Of a stretch of DNA of 46,413 nt, positions 18,001 to 26,108 are shown in pieces. The DNA is taken from assembly GCF_014201715.1 (NCBI RefSeq), contig NZ_JACHFD010000006.1, forward strand, positions 1-46,413. The letters are read 5' to 3'. Origin of the DNA: Haloferula luteola. GTDB lineage: Bacteria; Verrucomicrobiota; Verrucomicrobiia; Verrucomicrobiales; Akkermansiaceae. Under the pieces are notes generated by a model that searched no databases, had not been told where the DNA came from, and saw nothing but the letters and a program-made list of their open reading frames with translations. The position numbers were made by a program, and so were the translations under genes. Numbering within the stretch: position 1 is the stretch's first letter; each line of letters starts with the position of its first letter.

Positions 18001-20272
18001 GGAATGGGGGAACCTTGGATTTGCCAACACCTCCACCCCTTCCAGACTGAGCCATGTCGTTCTGCGCGGAGCCACCGTCAGCCGCGTCGACCCATTGAAT
18101 CTCAAGGCCGCCATCTCCGGTTTCCATGCAGAATTGGAGATGGACCATGTCGACATCGAAGGCCCTCAACCGATTTTTGCCCGCCACGGGTCAACGCACC
18201 TTGTCGACAGTAGAATCCACATCACCTTCACGGGCGACGGGATCAACGTGAAGACCGGCGAGGCGCTCGTCGAGCGCTGCACCTTCACCGGGAATGCCTC
18301 CGTCGATACGGATGCCATCGACTATGACGGAGTCCTCGACGGCATCATCCGAGACAATCGCATCTTCAACTTCCGAGGAGACAATAGCGACGGCATCGAC
18401 GTTGGCGAAGGCTGCGTCAACCTCATCGTCGAGAAGAACCGGATCTACAACAACTCAGACAAAGGCGTTTCGGTGGGACAGGGATCCGAGGTCATCATTC
18501 GCCAAAACTTGATTGTCGGCTGCGCACTTGGCGTCGGCATCAAAGACTCAGGATCAGCAGCCACCATTGATCAAAACACCTTCGCTCGCAACGATGTTGC
18601 CGTTGCCGTCTATGAGAAAAACCGAGGTGCAGGAGGGGGCTCCGCCGTGGTGACCAACTGCATCTTCTCTCGCTGCAAGGAGGCTCCCGTCACCGTCGAC
18701 GCCCTTTCGTCGCTCGCCGTGAGTTTTTCGTTGAGTGACAGCACGCCCATCCTCGGAACTGGAAATATCGTTGCTGACCCGTTGTTCAGCAGTCCTGGGA
18801 TTTACGATTTTTCACTCCAACTGCTTTCTCCTGCGATCGATGCCGGAGACCCGGGACACATCCTAGATCCAGATGGATCTCGCGCCGATATGGGCATGGC
18901 CTACGTCTACGATCCCCTCGACTACCCCTTTCTTCCTCCGCACGTCATTGTGGTCAATGAGGTTCTTTCACGCTCGCCTGGGACCGAACCCGATTGGATC
19001 GAGTTGTACAACCAAGGCTCCACACCAGTGGATCTCAGTGGCTGGTATTTGAGCGATCAAGCGGACGATTTGATGCGCTATCGAATCCCGGATGGGACTC
19101 TCCTCGCGGGAGGGGGCTATCTGGTCTTCCGAGAAGATGCGAATTTTGGAGCCCTCAGCGCCGACCCCGGAGTCATCACACCCTTTGCTCTGAGTGGCAA
19201 TGGCGACACCGTCCATCTTTTCAAGCCAGCTTCAGGGTTGGACCTTGAATACCATGAGATCGAAGACTTTGGGGCCTCTGAAGCTGGCGTCACCTTCGGT
19301 CGCTACGATAAATCAGGTAGTGGCACCACCAATTTTGTGGCCATGAAATCGCCTACACCCGGGGCTCGCAACTCGCCACCTAAGGTCGGACCCATTGTCA
19401 TCAGCGAGATCATGTATCACCCTGAAAGCTCGGCTGATGCCGAGTATCTTGAGCTTCTCAATATCTCGGCAGAACCCGTCACCCTCTACGACGAAACCCG
19501 AGGAGCCGCATGGTCCATCACGAACGGTATCGAATACACTTTCCCCACTTCACCCCCTCTCACCTTGCCTGCCGGTGGACGGCTCATCCTCACCCGAAGC
19601 CTCAGCGCCTTCCAAAGCAGCTTCTCCGTGGCCGAGGGAACTCCGGTTTACCCATGGACTTCGGGTGGCCTGAGCAACAGTGGAGAGACCTTGGAACTCG
19701 GCAAACCTGGAGAACTCGATGAGAATTTGTCGCGCACTTTCATTCGAGTGGATCGCATCAACTATCAGGACACGGCACCTTGGCCCCTCGCTGCTGACGG
19801 TGATGGCCCCGGGTTGGAACGCATCAATCCCTTCGCCTATGGCAACGACTTTTCGAACTGGCAAGCCACCGCCGCCAATCCAGGCTGGCCCACCACGCTT
19901 GCCAGCTTCCACCAATGGGCGCTCGATTCCAACCTGCCCCTCGACAGCCAAAGTCCGACCGACGATCCCGATCACGATGGCCGCGTCAATCTTCTCGAGT
20001 ATGCGTTCGGCTCCTCGCCCTCAAACCCCACTCATTCTCTGCACCCTTCGGTGCTACCGAGCACCGACGTTCCTCAGGTCGTCTTTCCGTTGGAATCGAT
20101 TCGGGACGATCTTTGGTACACCCTTCAATGGTCTCCCAATCTCGACGCTGGTAGCTGGGAAACTCTGGAAAACATCCAGGCCGTCTCGACCGACTCTGGG
20201 TGGGAGATTCATGCCAGCGCTCCCGACGCCACTCAGCGGGGGTTCTTCCGCATGAGCATCGAAGAGCGCTGA
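15020..20272 (+). CDS. Giant secreted CotH-kinase/lamin-tail/beta-helix protein
   Basis: A 1750-residue secreted protein. After the signal peptide there is a lamin-tail domain (VRINEFLASNQ, about 30-130). Next come a jelly-roll or PA14-like part (about 170-320), a chitobiase/hexosaminidase C-terminal-like repeat (SIHFTLDGSDPGPTSPIY, about 395), and a CotH kinase-like domain (about 455-830) with LPVVSF, FNLRNGGDDWEETLLRDAMM, GEFWGIYNIRKR and NDFDRGFD (about 717). A right-handed beta-helix follows (about 930-1260, SDGIDVGEGCVNLIVEKNRI), then two more lamin-tail domains (VVNEVLSRSPG, about 1308; VISEIMYHPESS, about 1457), a DPDHDGRVNLLEYAFG motif and the C-terminal YTLQWSPNLDAGSW...FFRM module. 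CotH relatives can be secreted kinases; activity here is unproven. No Shine-Dalgarno sequence precedes the ATG. It converges tail to tail with the BNR_4 gene, 13 bp apart. Confidence 0.85.
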   Translation: MRLSIRAKSLSGLLPILASAPLYSEEPAVRINEFLASNQSIQPDNADFDDYSDWIELHNPGNAEVALDNFYLTDDLGAPTQWRFPAGTSIAAGGFLVVRADGFDAGPGETHLRGYYPWGSTFTTRRHHASFKLSADGEAIGLYRLDSPPTEETLISRHAIWSYRDLGTDPGAGWTGPGYDDDLWSSGTAPLGYGDSWVTTLVSYGADSSSKFATTYYRRHFSITDPAAISRLSLSIMADDAAVVYLNGIEVARLRMPQGTPSHDQYSGTLAPTENIYEELELAGLPLVAGDNVVAVEVHQESPTSSDTSFDLEMTADVLTAPAVEVDSVSFGPQTTDVSQGRDSSDQWVFFGTPTPGAPNLSSALVEPIEMSPEPTASMPSGFYETSLTVELGGTPSGSIHFTLDGSDPGPTSPIYATPLELTTTSILRSRVIEEGKIPGPILTRSYFLGSDADPQLPVVSFVADPATLFDDDIGIYANSSPYPFKGREIPLRLEFFEADRQPAFAVNAGTRIAGENIWLKAQKPFNVYCRGKYGDDAISYALFPGEPSATIGEFNLRNGGDDWEETLLRDAMMPSMLSGQMDASYYTYRPCVLYLNGEFWGIYNIRKRLDSTAFATEHHLSADDYDLVQYAHDENGVTRLTADTGSTDRYQSLLDLVTTQDPADSEVWAQIESQVNIDSFIDYVIATDFAVNTSWSHNREFWKGHSANSRWEWIINDFDRGFDTANLSGSLIDNFLSSDPLFSRLARQPAYVDRLIQRYAAHLGSTFLPDRFDAILDDLSSAQEGELDRHIDRWSAEGGIASRSSRQDQLDEIKQFVRDRPGYALDRLELELGLNRDPASLTFGVVPTLAGTLRIAGVPMRPAMEGTVELFQGTPVEFTAQAAPGYRFVAWRDGSTDPIRTLSLTGATTLTAQFEEGAETVLPLRVDSDLHLTENDSPYVVDGNLIVTSSATLTIDPGVTLLFTAGSSILVHGTLLANGTEAAPIDFQPRDSAEWGNLGFANTSTPSRLSHVVLRGATVSRVDPLNLKAAISGFHAELEMDHVDIEGPQPIFARHGSTHLVDSRIHITFTGDGINVKTGEALVERCTFTGNASVDTDAIDYDGVLDGIIRDNRIFNFRGDNSDGIDVGEGCVNLIVEKNRIYNNSDKGVSVGQGSEVIIRQNLIVGCALGVGIKDSGSAATIDQNTFARNDVAVAVYEKNRGAGGGSAVVTNCIFSRCKEAPVTVDALSSLAVSFSLSDSTPILGTGNIVADPLFSSPGIYDFSLQLLSPAIDAGDPGHILDPDGSRADMGMAYVYDPLDYPFLPPHVIVVNEVLSRSPGTEPDWIELYNQGSTPVDLSGWYLSDQADDLMRYRIPDGTLLAGGGYLVFREDANFGALSADPGVITPFALSGNGDTVHLFKPASGLDLEYHEIEDFGASEAGVTFGRYDKSGSGTTNFVAMKSPTPGARNSPPKVGPIVISEIMYHPESSADAEYLELLNISAEPVTLYDETRGAAWSITNGIEYTFPTSPPLTLPAGGRLILTRSLSAFQSSFSVAEGTPVYPWTSGGLSNSGETLELGKPGELDENLSRTFIRVDRINYQDTAPWPLAADGDGPGLERINPFAYGNDFSNWQATAANPGWPTTLASFHQWALDSNLPLDSQSPTDDPDHDGRVNLLEYAFGSSPSNPTHSLHPSVLPSTDVPQVVFPLESIRDDLWYTLQWSPNLDAGSWETLENIQAVSTDSGWEIHASAPDATQRGFFRMSIEER

Positions 20273-20285
20273 CAAAAGGATCTCA

Positions 20286-23200
20286 TCAGGGAGTCGTCAC
20301 CTGAAACCGATAAAAGGCCCGCGAAAGTGACCACCCTTGAGAATCGGGGGCGGCGAGCAGAGCATTCGTCCCCGTGTAAGTTTCGCCGACGCTGGTCCAG
20401 TCAGAAACCAAGTCGGTGCTCTTCTGAAGCTGATACACCGCTCCAGCACTCCCATAGGTCGTGACCACGACATCGTCGCCAACTCGCGAAATGCCACTCA
20501 ACCCCGTCTCCAAGGGTTCCGCGACATCCACGGCAAATTCGTAAACATGCAGGGGGGTCGTTCCCGCTGCGGAAGACGTGCTGTTCTCTTGAATGTAGAC
20601 GCTCAGGACACCGTCACGAAGCAACCGCGCCTGATCGATCAGGGGCTCGCCAGTGAAGGCATTCGTCACCTCGACGACCTGCTGCACCTTCCAATCCGTA
20701 TATTCCGATTCCTTCGATGCACTCGCGATCGCGAGGCGTCCGGCAGAATAGCCCGGGAACACATTCACCCCTGTGGTGTAAGTGGTGAACGCAGCGTAGA
20801 CATTCCCAGCAGCATCATAGGCAATGGCTGGCCGAGAACCGACTTGGAAAACCTCGGGGGGAATGCGGCGCTGCTGCCAACGCCCAGTCCCAGGCTCCAA
20901 GAAGTAGTGGTAGTAAGCCACGCCCAAGGTCGAATACACGTTGGTCGTCACATTCGGATACTCGAAGCCCGCATCCTCTCGACGGTGCAGCATCATGGCA
21001 TGCACGCGACCGTCCTCGTCAACACACTGTGTCTGTTGATTGATGAGGAGCTGGTTCAAGTCCGTTGGCTTGAACGAAATCCCTGGGGTATTCAGATCGA
21101 TGTCCTCGCCAAGGCTGGTGTCTGCCACCACGGCACCTGCCGTATTTTTCCAAGTCACCCCCCGATCCTCCGAGTAGGCATAGCAAATATCGTGATTCGA
21201 GGATCCCGCGCCTTCTCGCCAAGTCCAGGTGACGTGCATCGAACCATCTGGGGCATAGTCAAAGCCGTTGATGTAGGGACAGCGGCTCGCCGAACCATTG
21301 TAGTTCCCACTGCGTTCGATGAAGCGGGTCGGAGTCGACCAATTCGATGTTGCCGGCTGGTAGTGGGAGAAGAACTGGTCGCCATTTCCTGAGCTGCCAT
21401 TCCGCCAAACAAAGGTGAGCCCTCCATCTGGAGAAGGTACGAACTGCGGATAGGTGACTTCCGTCTGCACCTGCGATAAGGAAACTATCCAATTCTGCTC
21501 AGCTTGAAGCATCCCTGCTCCCCACGCGTCCTTCTGGGTCGTGCACAAGCCAGCGATCGAGCGGCGATAGCGCAAAGTATGGCCATGGTGATCGTAGGAA
21601 AAATGCAGGCTCCCATCCGATTCGCAAATTCCAAAGGCGACCACATTGTGCGCATCCCAGGACGTCCCAACTCCAGATTCGTCGCCGTTCGTGAACTCCG
21701 AATCGGTGCGGTAGATCTCCCATTCACCCACCGAAGCACCACTCACTGTTCGCCGCGCAACCACGACCATTTGAACCGAACCGATGCTATCGTAGTAAGC
21801 GGTGTACTGGTAGCCATCGAAGGTGTAGAGAATCTGATCTTGGAACGAAAGGCCATTGATCGCCCGACCATAAACGGCCGACTGAGGCATGATGCAGGCG
21901 TTGGTGGCGACAACTGAATTGCCCATGTAGGCAACTGAGGGGGCTTTCCAAGAGGGCTTGGAGCTGACGTCATTGGCATTGGTAGCAGCCACATATTCAC
22001 CGATGTTCACGTAACCGTCTGAGTCCGGATCGCTGTAAGCATTGTTGTCGAGAGTTCCAAATTGCTCCTGCTCCCAGGCATCCGGCAAACCGTCGCCATC
22101 CAAATCCCCTGGCTTGGAGCTGAAGGAGGTTGGATCGGAACCACCTTCATACTCTTCCAAGTTACTGAAACCATCACCGTCCGAATCGCCTTCGGCCGTT
22201 TCATTGAGATCACCGAACCACCGAGCTTCCCAAAAGTCAGGCAAGCCATCGTCGTCGATGTCTCCGGGCTCGTTGTAAATCGTCGGATCGCTGCCCGCCA
22301 GGTATTCGTCGCGATTCGTCTGATCATCACCGTCAAAGTCATCATCCGGCAAAACATCTGCCAAGCTGGTGATCGCGTCGTCCGGATTGGCATCGATCAC
22401 CCATTGCTCGAACAGATCCGGCAGGCCATCCTGGTCCGTATCCACCAAGGCTTGGCTCTGGACCTCAACCTCCGTGATGCTGTTCCAATCATTCACGGTA
22501 TTGCCGTATCCCACATAGCGGATGTAGCGTGCGATGGTATTTCCCGTGAGCGCAAAACTCTCCAAGGCGGTTGTGGTGCCACTGCTGGTCTGAGAAACCA
22601 AAGCTGGCCGCCACACCACGCCATCCATCGAAAGCTCGACATCAAAAGTAGAAATACGGGTGGTGCCGTTGAAAAAGGCCAAATCGATTGCCGTGACTTC
22701 CCGATTCTTACCCAGATCAAACGAAATCCATGACCCATCCCCCTCCGCCGACCAGCGGGTTGCAAGGTCTCCATCCAAGGTATTTGCCGGCACATTCGTG
22801 GAACCTGCTTCGTAGGAACTCCAATCGTGCACTTGCACACTGTCGAAAATGAACTCGTTGGCAGCACGAGCCACTCGGCTGACACGCCCTTCGTCCAGAC
22901 GGCCGATCAAACCTTCGCTGGTACCTCCGAACGAACGCCCCTCGTTGCCGAACATCAGCGGCGAGTCGTCGCTTTGAAAGGATACCGAAGTCGTCCCCGT
23001 GGCCACCAGATTGGCGACCTCCGCGCCACTGTCGACCCGGGTCCAATAGAGGGAAACCGTGCCTTGGTCGTAAACCGCTGCCACGTGATACCATTCATTT
23101 GCCACAAAAGCATGGGCCCCGGTCAACGACGTCAAACTGAAGGTCACTGCAGCGCCCCCGCCGTCGATAGGGTCAAAATTCAGAGTGCCATCGCTGTTGA

Positions 23201-23669
23201 TCCGAAATTGAAGAGCACGACTCACCGTGCCGTCGATTCCCCACAGATGCTGGTTGGTTCCGGTGATGGCCGCCGGGCGAATCATCGCCTCCAGGGTGAA
23301 GGTGTCCCCCAGCTTGTTGAGCGTATCGAAGGTATCGGGTGCGGTCGCATTGTCGTCGTAGTGAAACACACCATCACCCGTGACATCGACGCCGACTCCG
23401 GTCGTCGCCGTATTCGTACCTGCCGTTCCGAAGCCGGAGTAACCCGCATCTCCACTAAAAATCGAGGTCGCCGTTTCACCACTCGTCGCCACCCCGTTGA
23501 AACCTCCTGCAGCATCCACGACCTGGGTTGCCCCAGTCGCTTCGTCCATGTGGTAGAGGATCACCGTTCCTGAATCGGCGATATGAGGGGAGACCGATTG
23601 CGCCGTCAAAGCAGGCGCCATCAGCGAACCGAGGGAGCTGGTCAAATATAGGAAGGTTGCACTCTTCAT
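20286..23669 (-). CDS. Secreted BNR_4 protein, candidate polysaccharide lyase (PL24/PL25-like)
   Basis: An 1127-residue protein with a signal peptide ending near LTAQS. Domains: LamG/concanavalin-like (about 25-275), F5/8 type C discoidin-like (about 280-405, TRWSAEGDGSWISFDLG), thrombospondin-3-like calcium repeats (about 408-575, DGLPDAWEQEQFG and similar) and a BNR_4 propeller (about 590-1030). The propeller has WDAHNVVAFGI, GSLHFSYDHHGHTLRY and MHVTWTWREGAGSSNHDICYAYS, as in the seven-bladed ulvan lyase families PL24 and PL25 and relatives. Those enzymes cut uronic-acid linkages by beta-elimination with His and Tyr or Arg residues. The substrate here is not known; rhamnose-uronate polymers are plausible. 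The C-terminus carries the YQLQKSTDLVSDW...FYRF module also found in the two CotH giants. It lies downstream of GH76 and may share its transcript. Confidence 0.78.
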   Translation of the reverse strand: MKSATFLYLTSSLGSLMAPALTAQSVSPHIADSGTVILYHMDEATGATQVVDAAGGFNGVATSGETATSIFSGDAGYSGFGTAGTNTATTGVGVDVTGDGVFHYDDNATAPDTFDTLNKLGDTFTLEAMIRPAAITGTNQHLWGIDGTVSRALQFRINSDGTLNFDPIDGGGAAVTFSLTSLTGAHAFVANEWYHVAAVYDQGTVSLYWTRVDSGAEVANLVATGTTSVSFQSDDSPLMFGNEGRSFGGTSEGLIGRLDEGRVSRVARAANEFIFDSVQVHDWSSYEAGSTNVPANTLDGDLATRWSAEGDGSWISFDLGKNREVTAIDLAFFNGTTRISTFDVELSMDGVVWRPALVSQTSSGTTTALESFALTGNTIARYIRYVGYGNTVNDWNSITEVEVQSQALVDTDQDGLPDLFEQWVIDANPDDAITSLADVLPDDDFDGDDQTNRDEYLAGSDPTIYNEPGDIDDDGLPDFWEARWFGDLNETAEGDSDGDGFSNLEEYEGGSDPTSFSSKPGDLDGDGLPDAWEQEQFGTLDNNAYSDPDSDGYVNIGEYVAATNANDVSSKPSWKAPSVAYMGNSVVATNACIMPQSAVYGRAINGLSFQDQILYTFDGYQYTAYYDSIGSVQMVVVARRTVSGASVGEWEIYRTDSEFTNGDESGVGTSWDAHNVVAFGICESDGSLHFSYDHHGHTLRYRRSIAGLCTTQKDAWGAGMLQAEQNWIVSLSQVQTEVTYPQFVPSPDGGLTFVWRNGSSGNGDQFFSHYQPATSNWSTPTRFIERSGNYNGSASRCPYINGFDYAPDGSMHVTWTWREGAGSSNHDICYAYSEDRGVTWKNTAGAVVADTSLGEDIDLNTPGISFKPTDLNQLLINQQTQCVDEDGRVHAMMLHRREDAGFEYPNVTTNVYSTLGVAYYHYFLEPGTGRWQQRRIPPEVFQVGSRPAIAYDAAGNVYAAFTTYTTGVNVFPGYSAGRLAIASASKESEYTDWKVQQVVEVTNAFTGEPLIDQARLLRDGVLSVYIQENSTSSAAGTTPLHVYEFAVDVAEPLETGLSGISRVGDDVVVTTYGSAGAVYQLQKSTDLVSDWTSVGETYTGTNALLAAPDSQGWSLSRAFYRFQVTTP

Positions 23670-23702
23670 CCGTGGAATCTTTGAGAAAACTCCCGGACGC
23701 TT

Positions 23703-23759
23703 GACCGCTCTCCGGTCGTCTTCAAGGAAACCCCGCCCTTACCCCACGAAATGGTGGGG
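23703..23759 (-). promoter_or_regulatory. Pair of stem-loops between GH76 and BNR_4 genes
   Basis: Two perfect stem-loops lie in the 125-bp gap: GACCG-CTCTC-CGGTC at 23703-23717 and CCCCAC-GAAATG-GTGGGG at 23742-23759. Neither is followed by a T-run on the minus strand. They are more likely transcript-processing or stability elements within a shared message than full terminators; an operator is the alternative. Confidence 0.35.
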
Positions 23760-23794
23760 ACTCGGCCAACCACCGGAAACCCCGGATCCAACCC

Positions 23795-24919
23795 CTATTT
23801 GACCTTTTTCCAACGGTCGACTCTCTCCCAAAAAGCGCGGCCCGCGGAGGTCTCCAAATCTGCCAACAACCACAGTTCACGGGCCAGAGAAGCCACATCG
23901 ATCATCTCGCCGGAAGGCTTCTCCTTCCACTCCTCATAGTGGTGATCTGCGGTTTCGATCGCACGCTTTAGGTAGCGCTTCTTCCCGGTCAGCCGGTAGA
24001 TTTCAATGTCCGCCTCGACCTGCAAATGGGACCAACGCCACTTGTCGCGATACGCCCCGTTGCCCTGAATCATTGACTGGGCCGCGTCGGCAGTACGACG
24101 TGCCTCGTTCCAATAGGCATGCTCTCCGGTAATCCCATAAAGGGCGATGAAATTTCGGATCATCAGCGCGGTGTTGTAGGTCAGCTTTCCCCGGTTCTCC
24201 TCACCGGTCGCCACCACCACCGCATCTTCAAACAGCAAGTCGTCGCCCTGAAATTGCTTGACCGTCCATGCCGTGATCCGGTTTCCCCACTCCACCCACT
24301 CCTTGGCCTTTTCCGGATCGGAATACTGAGCGAGCCGGTAGCAACCCAGAGCCGCCGGAGCATTCGCGCAGGTGTTCTTACTGCCACCCTTGTGGCCCTC
24401 GTGCCACCAGATGCCCCCGCCCAATTGATCATCCCATCCGCTAAGCACGAACTCCTGGGTCTCCTCGGCCCGTTTCAAGTAGCGCTTGTCGCCGGTGATG
24501 TCATAGGCCTCCAGGAAGGTGAGCACCATCCACGCATTATCGTCATAGTACTTGTCGTTCCCGCCTCCTCCCGTGGGCAAAGGCTCATAGCCCGGAATTT
24601 TCACGCCTTCGTCCCAGTAATGATCAAGGACTTTGAAGTATTTGCGCATCTCACGCTCGTAGGCGTCGTCATGCCGGGCACCACCCGCCAAGGCAGAAAA
24701 CATGATGCCGCAGCCCCATACTGTCGCGGGCTGGGTTTCTCCAGGTTTGTCAGAATAGTAGCCGGTCTTCCTGTCTCGAAAGTTCTCCTCGAGGTAGTGG
24801 GTCACCTCACCGGCACGCTTCTGATGCAAATCGCCCGTGATGCCTTTGACCGCAGACCAAACCATGGCCGGCCACATGGCTGCCACTCCGACCAGAATCC
24901 CCCATCGATTTGCGCGCAT
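23795..24919 (-). CDS. Glycoside hydrolase family 76, endo-alpha-1,6-mannanase type
   Basis: A 374-residue protein with a signal peptide (MRANRWGILVGVAAMWPAM) and an all-helical (alpha/alpha)6 pattern. KYYDDNAWMVLTFLEAY (about 123-130) holds the adjacent Asp pair that is the catalytic centre of GH76. TWKQF-like turns, GGIWWHEGHKGGSKNTCAN and LTYNTALMIRNFIALYGIT also fit the family. Characterised members cut alpha-1,6-mannan, as in fungal cell walls. Here the enzyme would act outside the cytoplasm. AAGGGGG lies 2-3 bases before the ATG. It sits 46 bp downstream of the radical SAM gene and 125 bp upstream of the BNR_4 gene, all on the minus strand, which suggests one transcription unit. Confidence 0.9.
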   Translation of the reverse strand: MRANRWGILVGVAAMWPAMVWSAVKGITGDLHQKRAGEVTHYLEENFRDRKTGYYSDKPGETQPATVWGCGIMFSALAGGARHDDAYEREMRKYFKVLDHYWDEGVKIPGYEPLPTGGGGNDKYYDDNAWMVLTFLEAYDITGDKRYLKRAEETQEFVLSGWDDQLGGGIWWHEGHKGGSKNTCANAPAALGCYRLAQYSDPEKAKEWVEWGNRITAWTVKQFQGDDLLFEDAVVVATGEENRGKLTYNTALMIRNFIALYGITGEHAYWNEARRTADAAQSMIQGNGAYRDKWRWSHLQVEADIEIYRLTGKKRYLKRAIETADHHYEEWKEKPSGEMIDVASLARELWLLADLETSAGRAFWERVDRWKKVK

Positions 24920-24965
24920 GGCCCCCTTACGCAGCTGACGGAACCCGCATTACACGCCCCGACCG

Positions 24966-26108
24966 TCATTCTTGGCAACCGCCATGGGCGAAATCAAAAT
25001 AGCTTGCCGGAGGTACCACCAATCCGTCCTCGGCGATCACCCATGGGCCTGCATGCGATTGCCGGACATCTGGCGCGTTTGCACATACCGACGCCCCTCG
25101 AATGCGCAGCGCAAAATCCCTCTTATCCATGGGCCGCCCCCTCGAACCCAATAGCGCCAACTCTTCCATTCCACTGTGCTGGCACTCGATGCGGCTCCAC
25201 ATGTCCGCAGACAAAGCACCTTCAGAGCGACATACCAGGGCTTCTCGAATCGCAGCCAACTCGACGGGAAAAGTCACACGCCCCCCCCGGCCTTTCGGTC
25301 CCACCGATTGAAATATCACGCCGAGACAGGAGTCGAACCGCCGGCCCAAATTGACGGTTTCCCACAGGTCCTCAAGATTTCCCTCGCACACCGTGCACAC
25401 GAGAAAAAACGGCAAACCTGCCCCATCGCATCGCTCCATCGCCGTGTGCTTGATCTCCCGCAAGTCCGCACCCCGCAAATGAAGGTGGGCAGAAGATTGG
25501 GTTCCATCGTACTGAAGATGCACGACCAAACGGCCCGTCTCTGACCGGCACGCAAGCTGCCGACTCAATCCAGGATCTCGCCCCAGGCGGAGACCATTCG
25601 TCCGAAGAGCGATTTGACGGATCCCCGAACTTCCCAAAATCCAATCCAACAGCGGAAACAGATCCGGATGCAAAGTGGCCTCCCCTCCTCCCAATTCCAG
25701 AGTGTCGATTCCCGGCACTTGCTGCAGGGCGGTCACAATCCGATTCTTGAGAGAGGCTAGCGAATGATACTGCAAGGTCTGCCCCCAACCTCCCGCGGGC
25801 TTGTCCGATATGCAGGAAGGGCACTGCAGATTGCAGCTGTCCAAAATCTCCACCAACATCGCTGGGGTTCCCAAGCAGCCTCGGCCAACCACAGAATCTG
25901 AGGGGCTGGCCGCTTCGTTCCAGCCATCGAGCAAGGATTCGTCGATCGAGAACGTTTCTCGACGATCAAAGCGATCACATTGCCGAGTCATCCAAAACTG
26001 CTCGGATCCATGTTCTGTCGACTTCCATATCTCAACGGAACAGTATCCTTTGCACACCGGACATACCGCCCGGGATGACTTCAAAATCGCGATGGGTTTT
26101 TGCATCAT
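24966..26108 (-). CDS. Radical SAM protein with N-terminal Cys-rich segment (Tes-like)
   Basis: About 380 residues. The SAM-cluster motif SCNLQCPSC gives Cys92, Cys96 and Cys99 (CxxxCxxC), and LELGGGEATLHPD is the SAM-binding GGE motif. Before it, CPVC (residues 16-19) and a later Cys44 resemble the small metal-binding start of Tes/MJ0619-like radical SAM enzymes, some of which join lipid tails, but the usual His-Gly after the third Cys is absent. No clear SPASM cluster domain is seen at the end. The reaction is unknown. The ATG at 26108 follows GGAGGG at 26118-26123 with a 9-base gap, one of the best ribosome sites in the window; a GTG at 26144 is less likely. It precedes GH76 by 46 bp. Confidence 0.72.
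   Translation of the reverse strand: MMQKPIAILKSSRAVCPVCKGYCSVEIWKSTEHGSEQFWMTRQCDRFDRRETFSIDESLLDGWNEAASPSDSVVGRGCLGTPAMLVEILDSCNLQCPSCISDKPAGGWGQTLQYHSLASLKNRIVTALQQVPGIDTLELGGGEATLHPDLFPLLDWILGSSGIRQIALRTNGLRLGRDPGLSRQLACRSETGRLVVHLQYDGTQSSAHLHLRGADLREIKHTAMERCDGAGLPFFLVCTVCEGNLEDLWETVNLGRRFDSCLGVIFQSVGPKGRGGRVTFPVELAAIREALVCRSEGALSADMWSRIECQHSGMEELALLGSRGRPMDKRDFALRIRGASVCANAPDVRQSHAGPWVIAEDGLVVPPASYFDFAHGGCQE

Noticed and set aside
25325..25345. Another tRNA-like GTCGAACC string
   Set aside because: It is inside the radical SAM coding region and has no tRNA fold.
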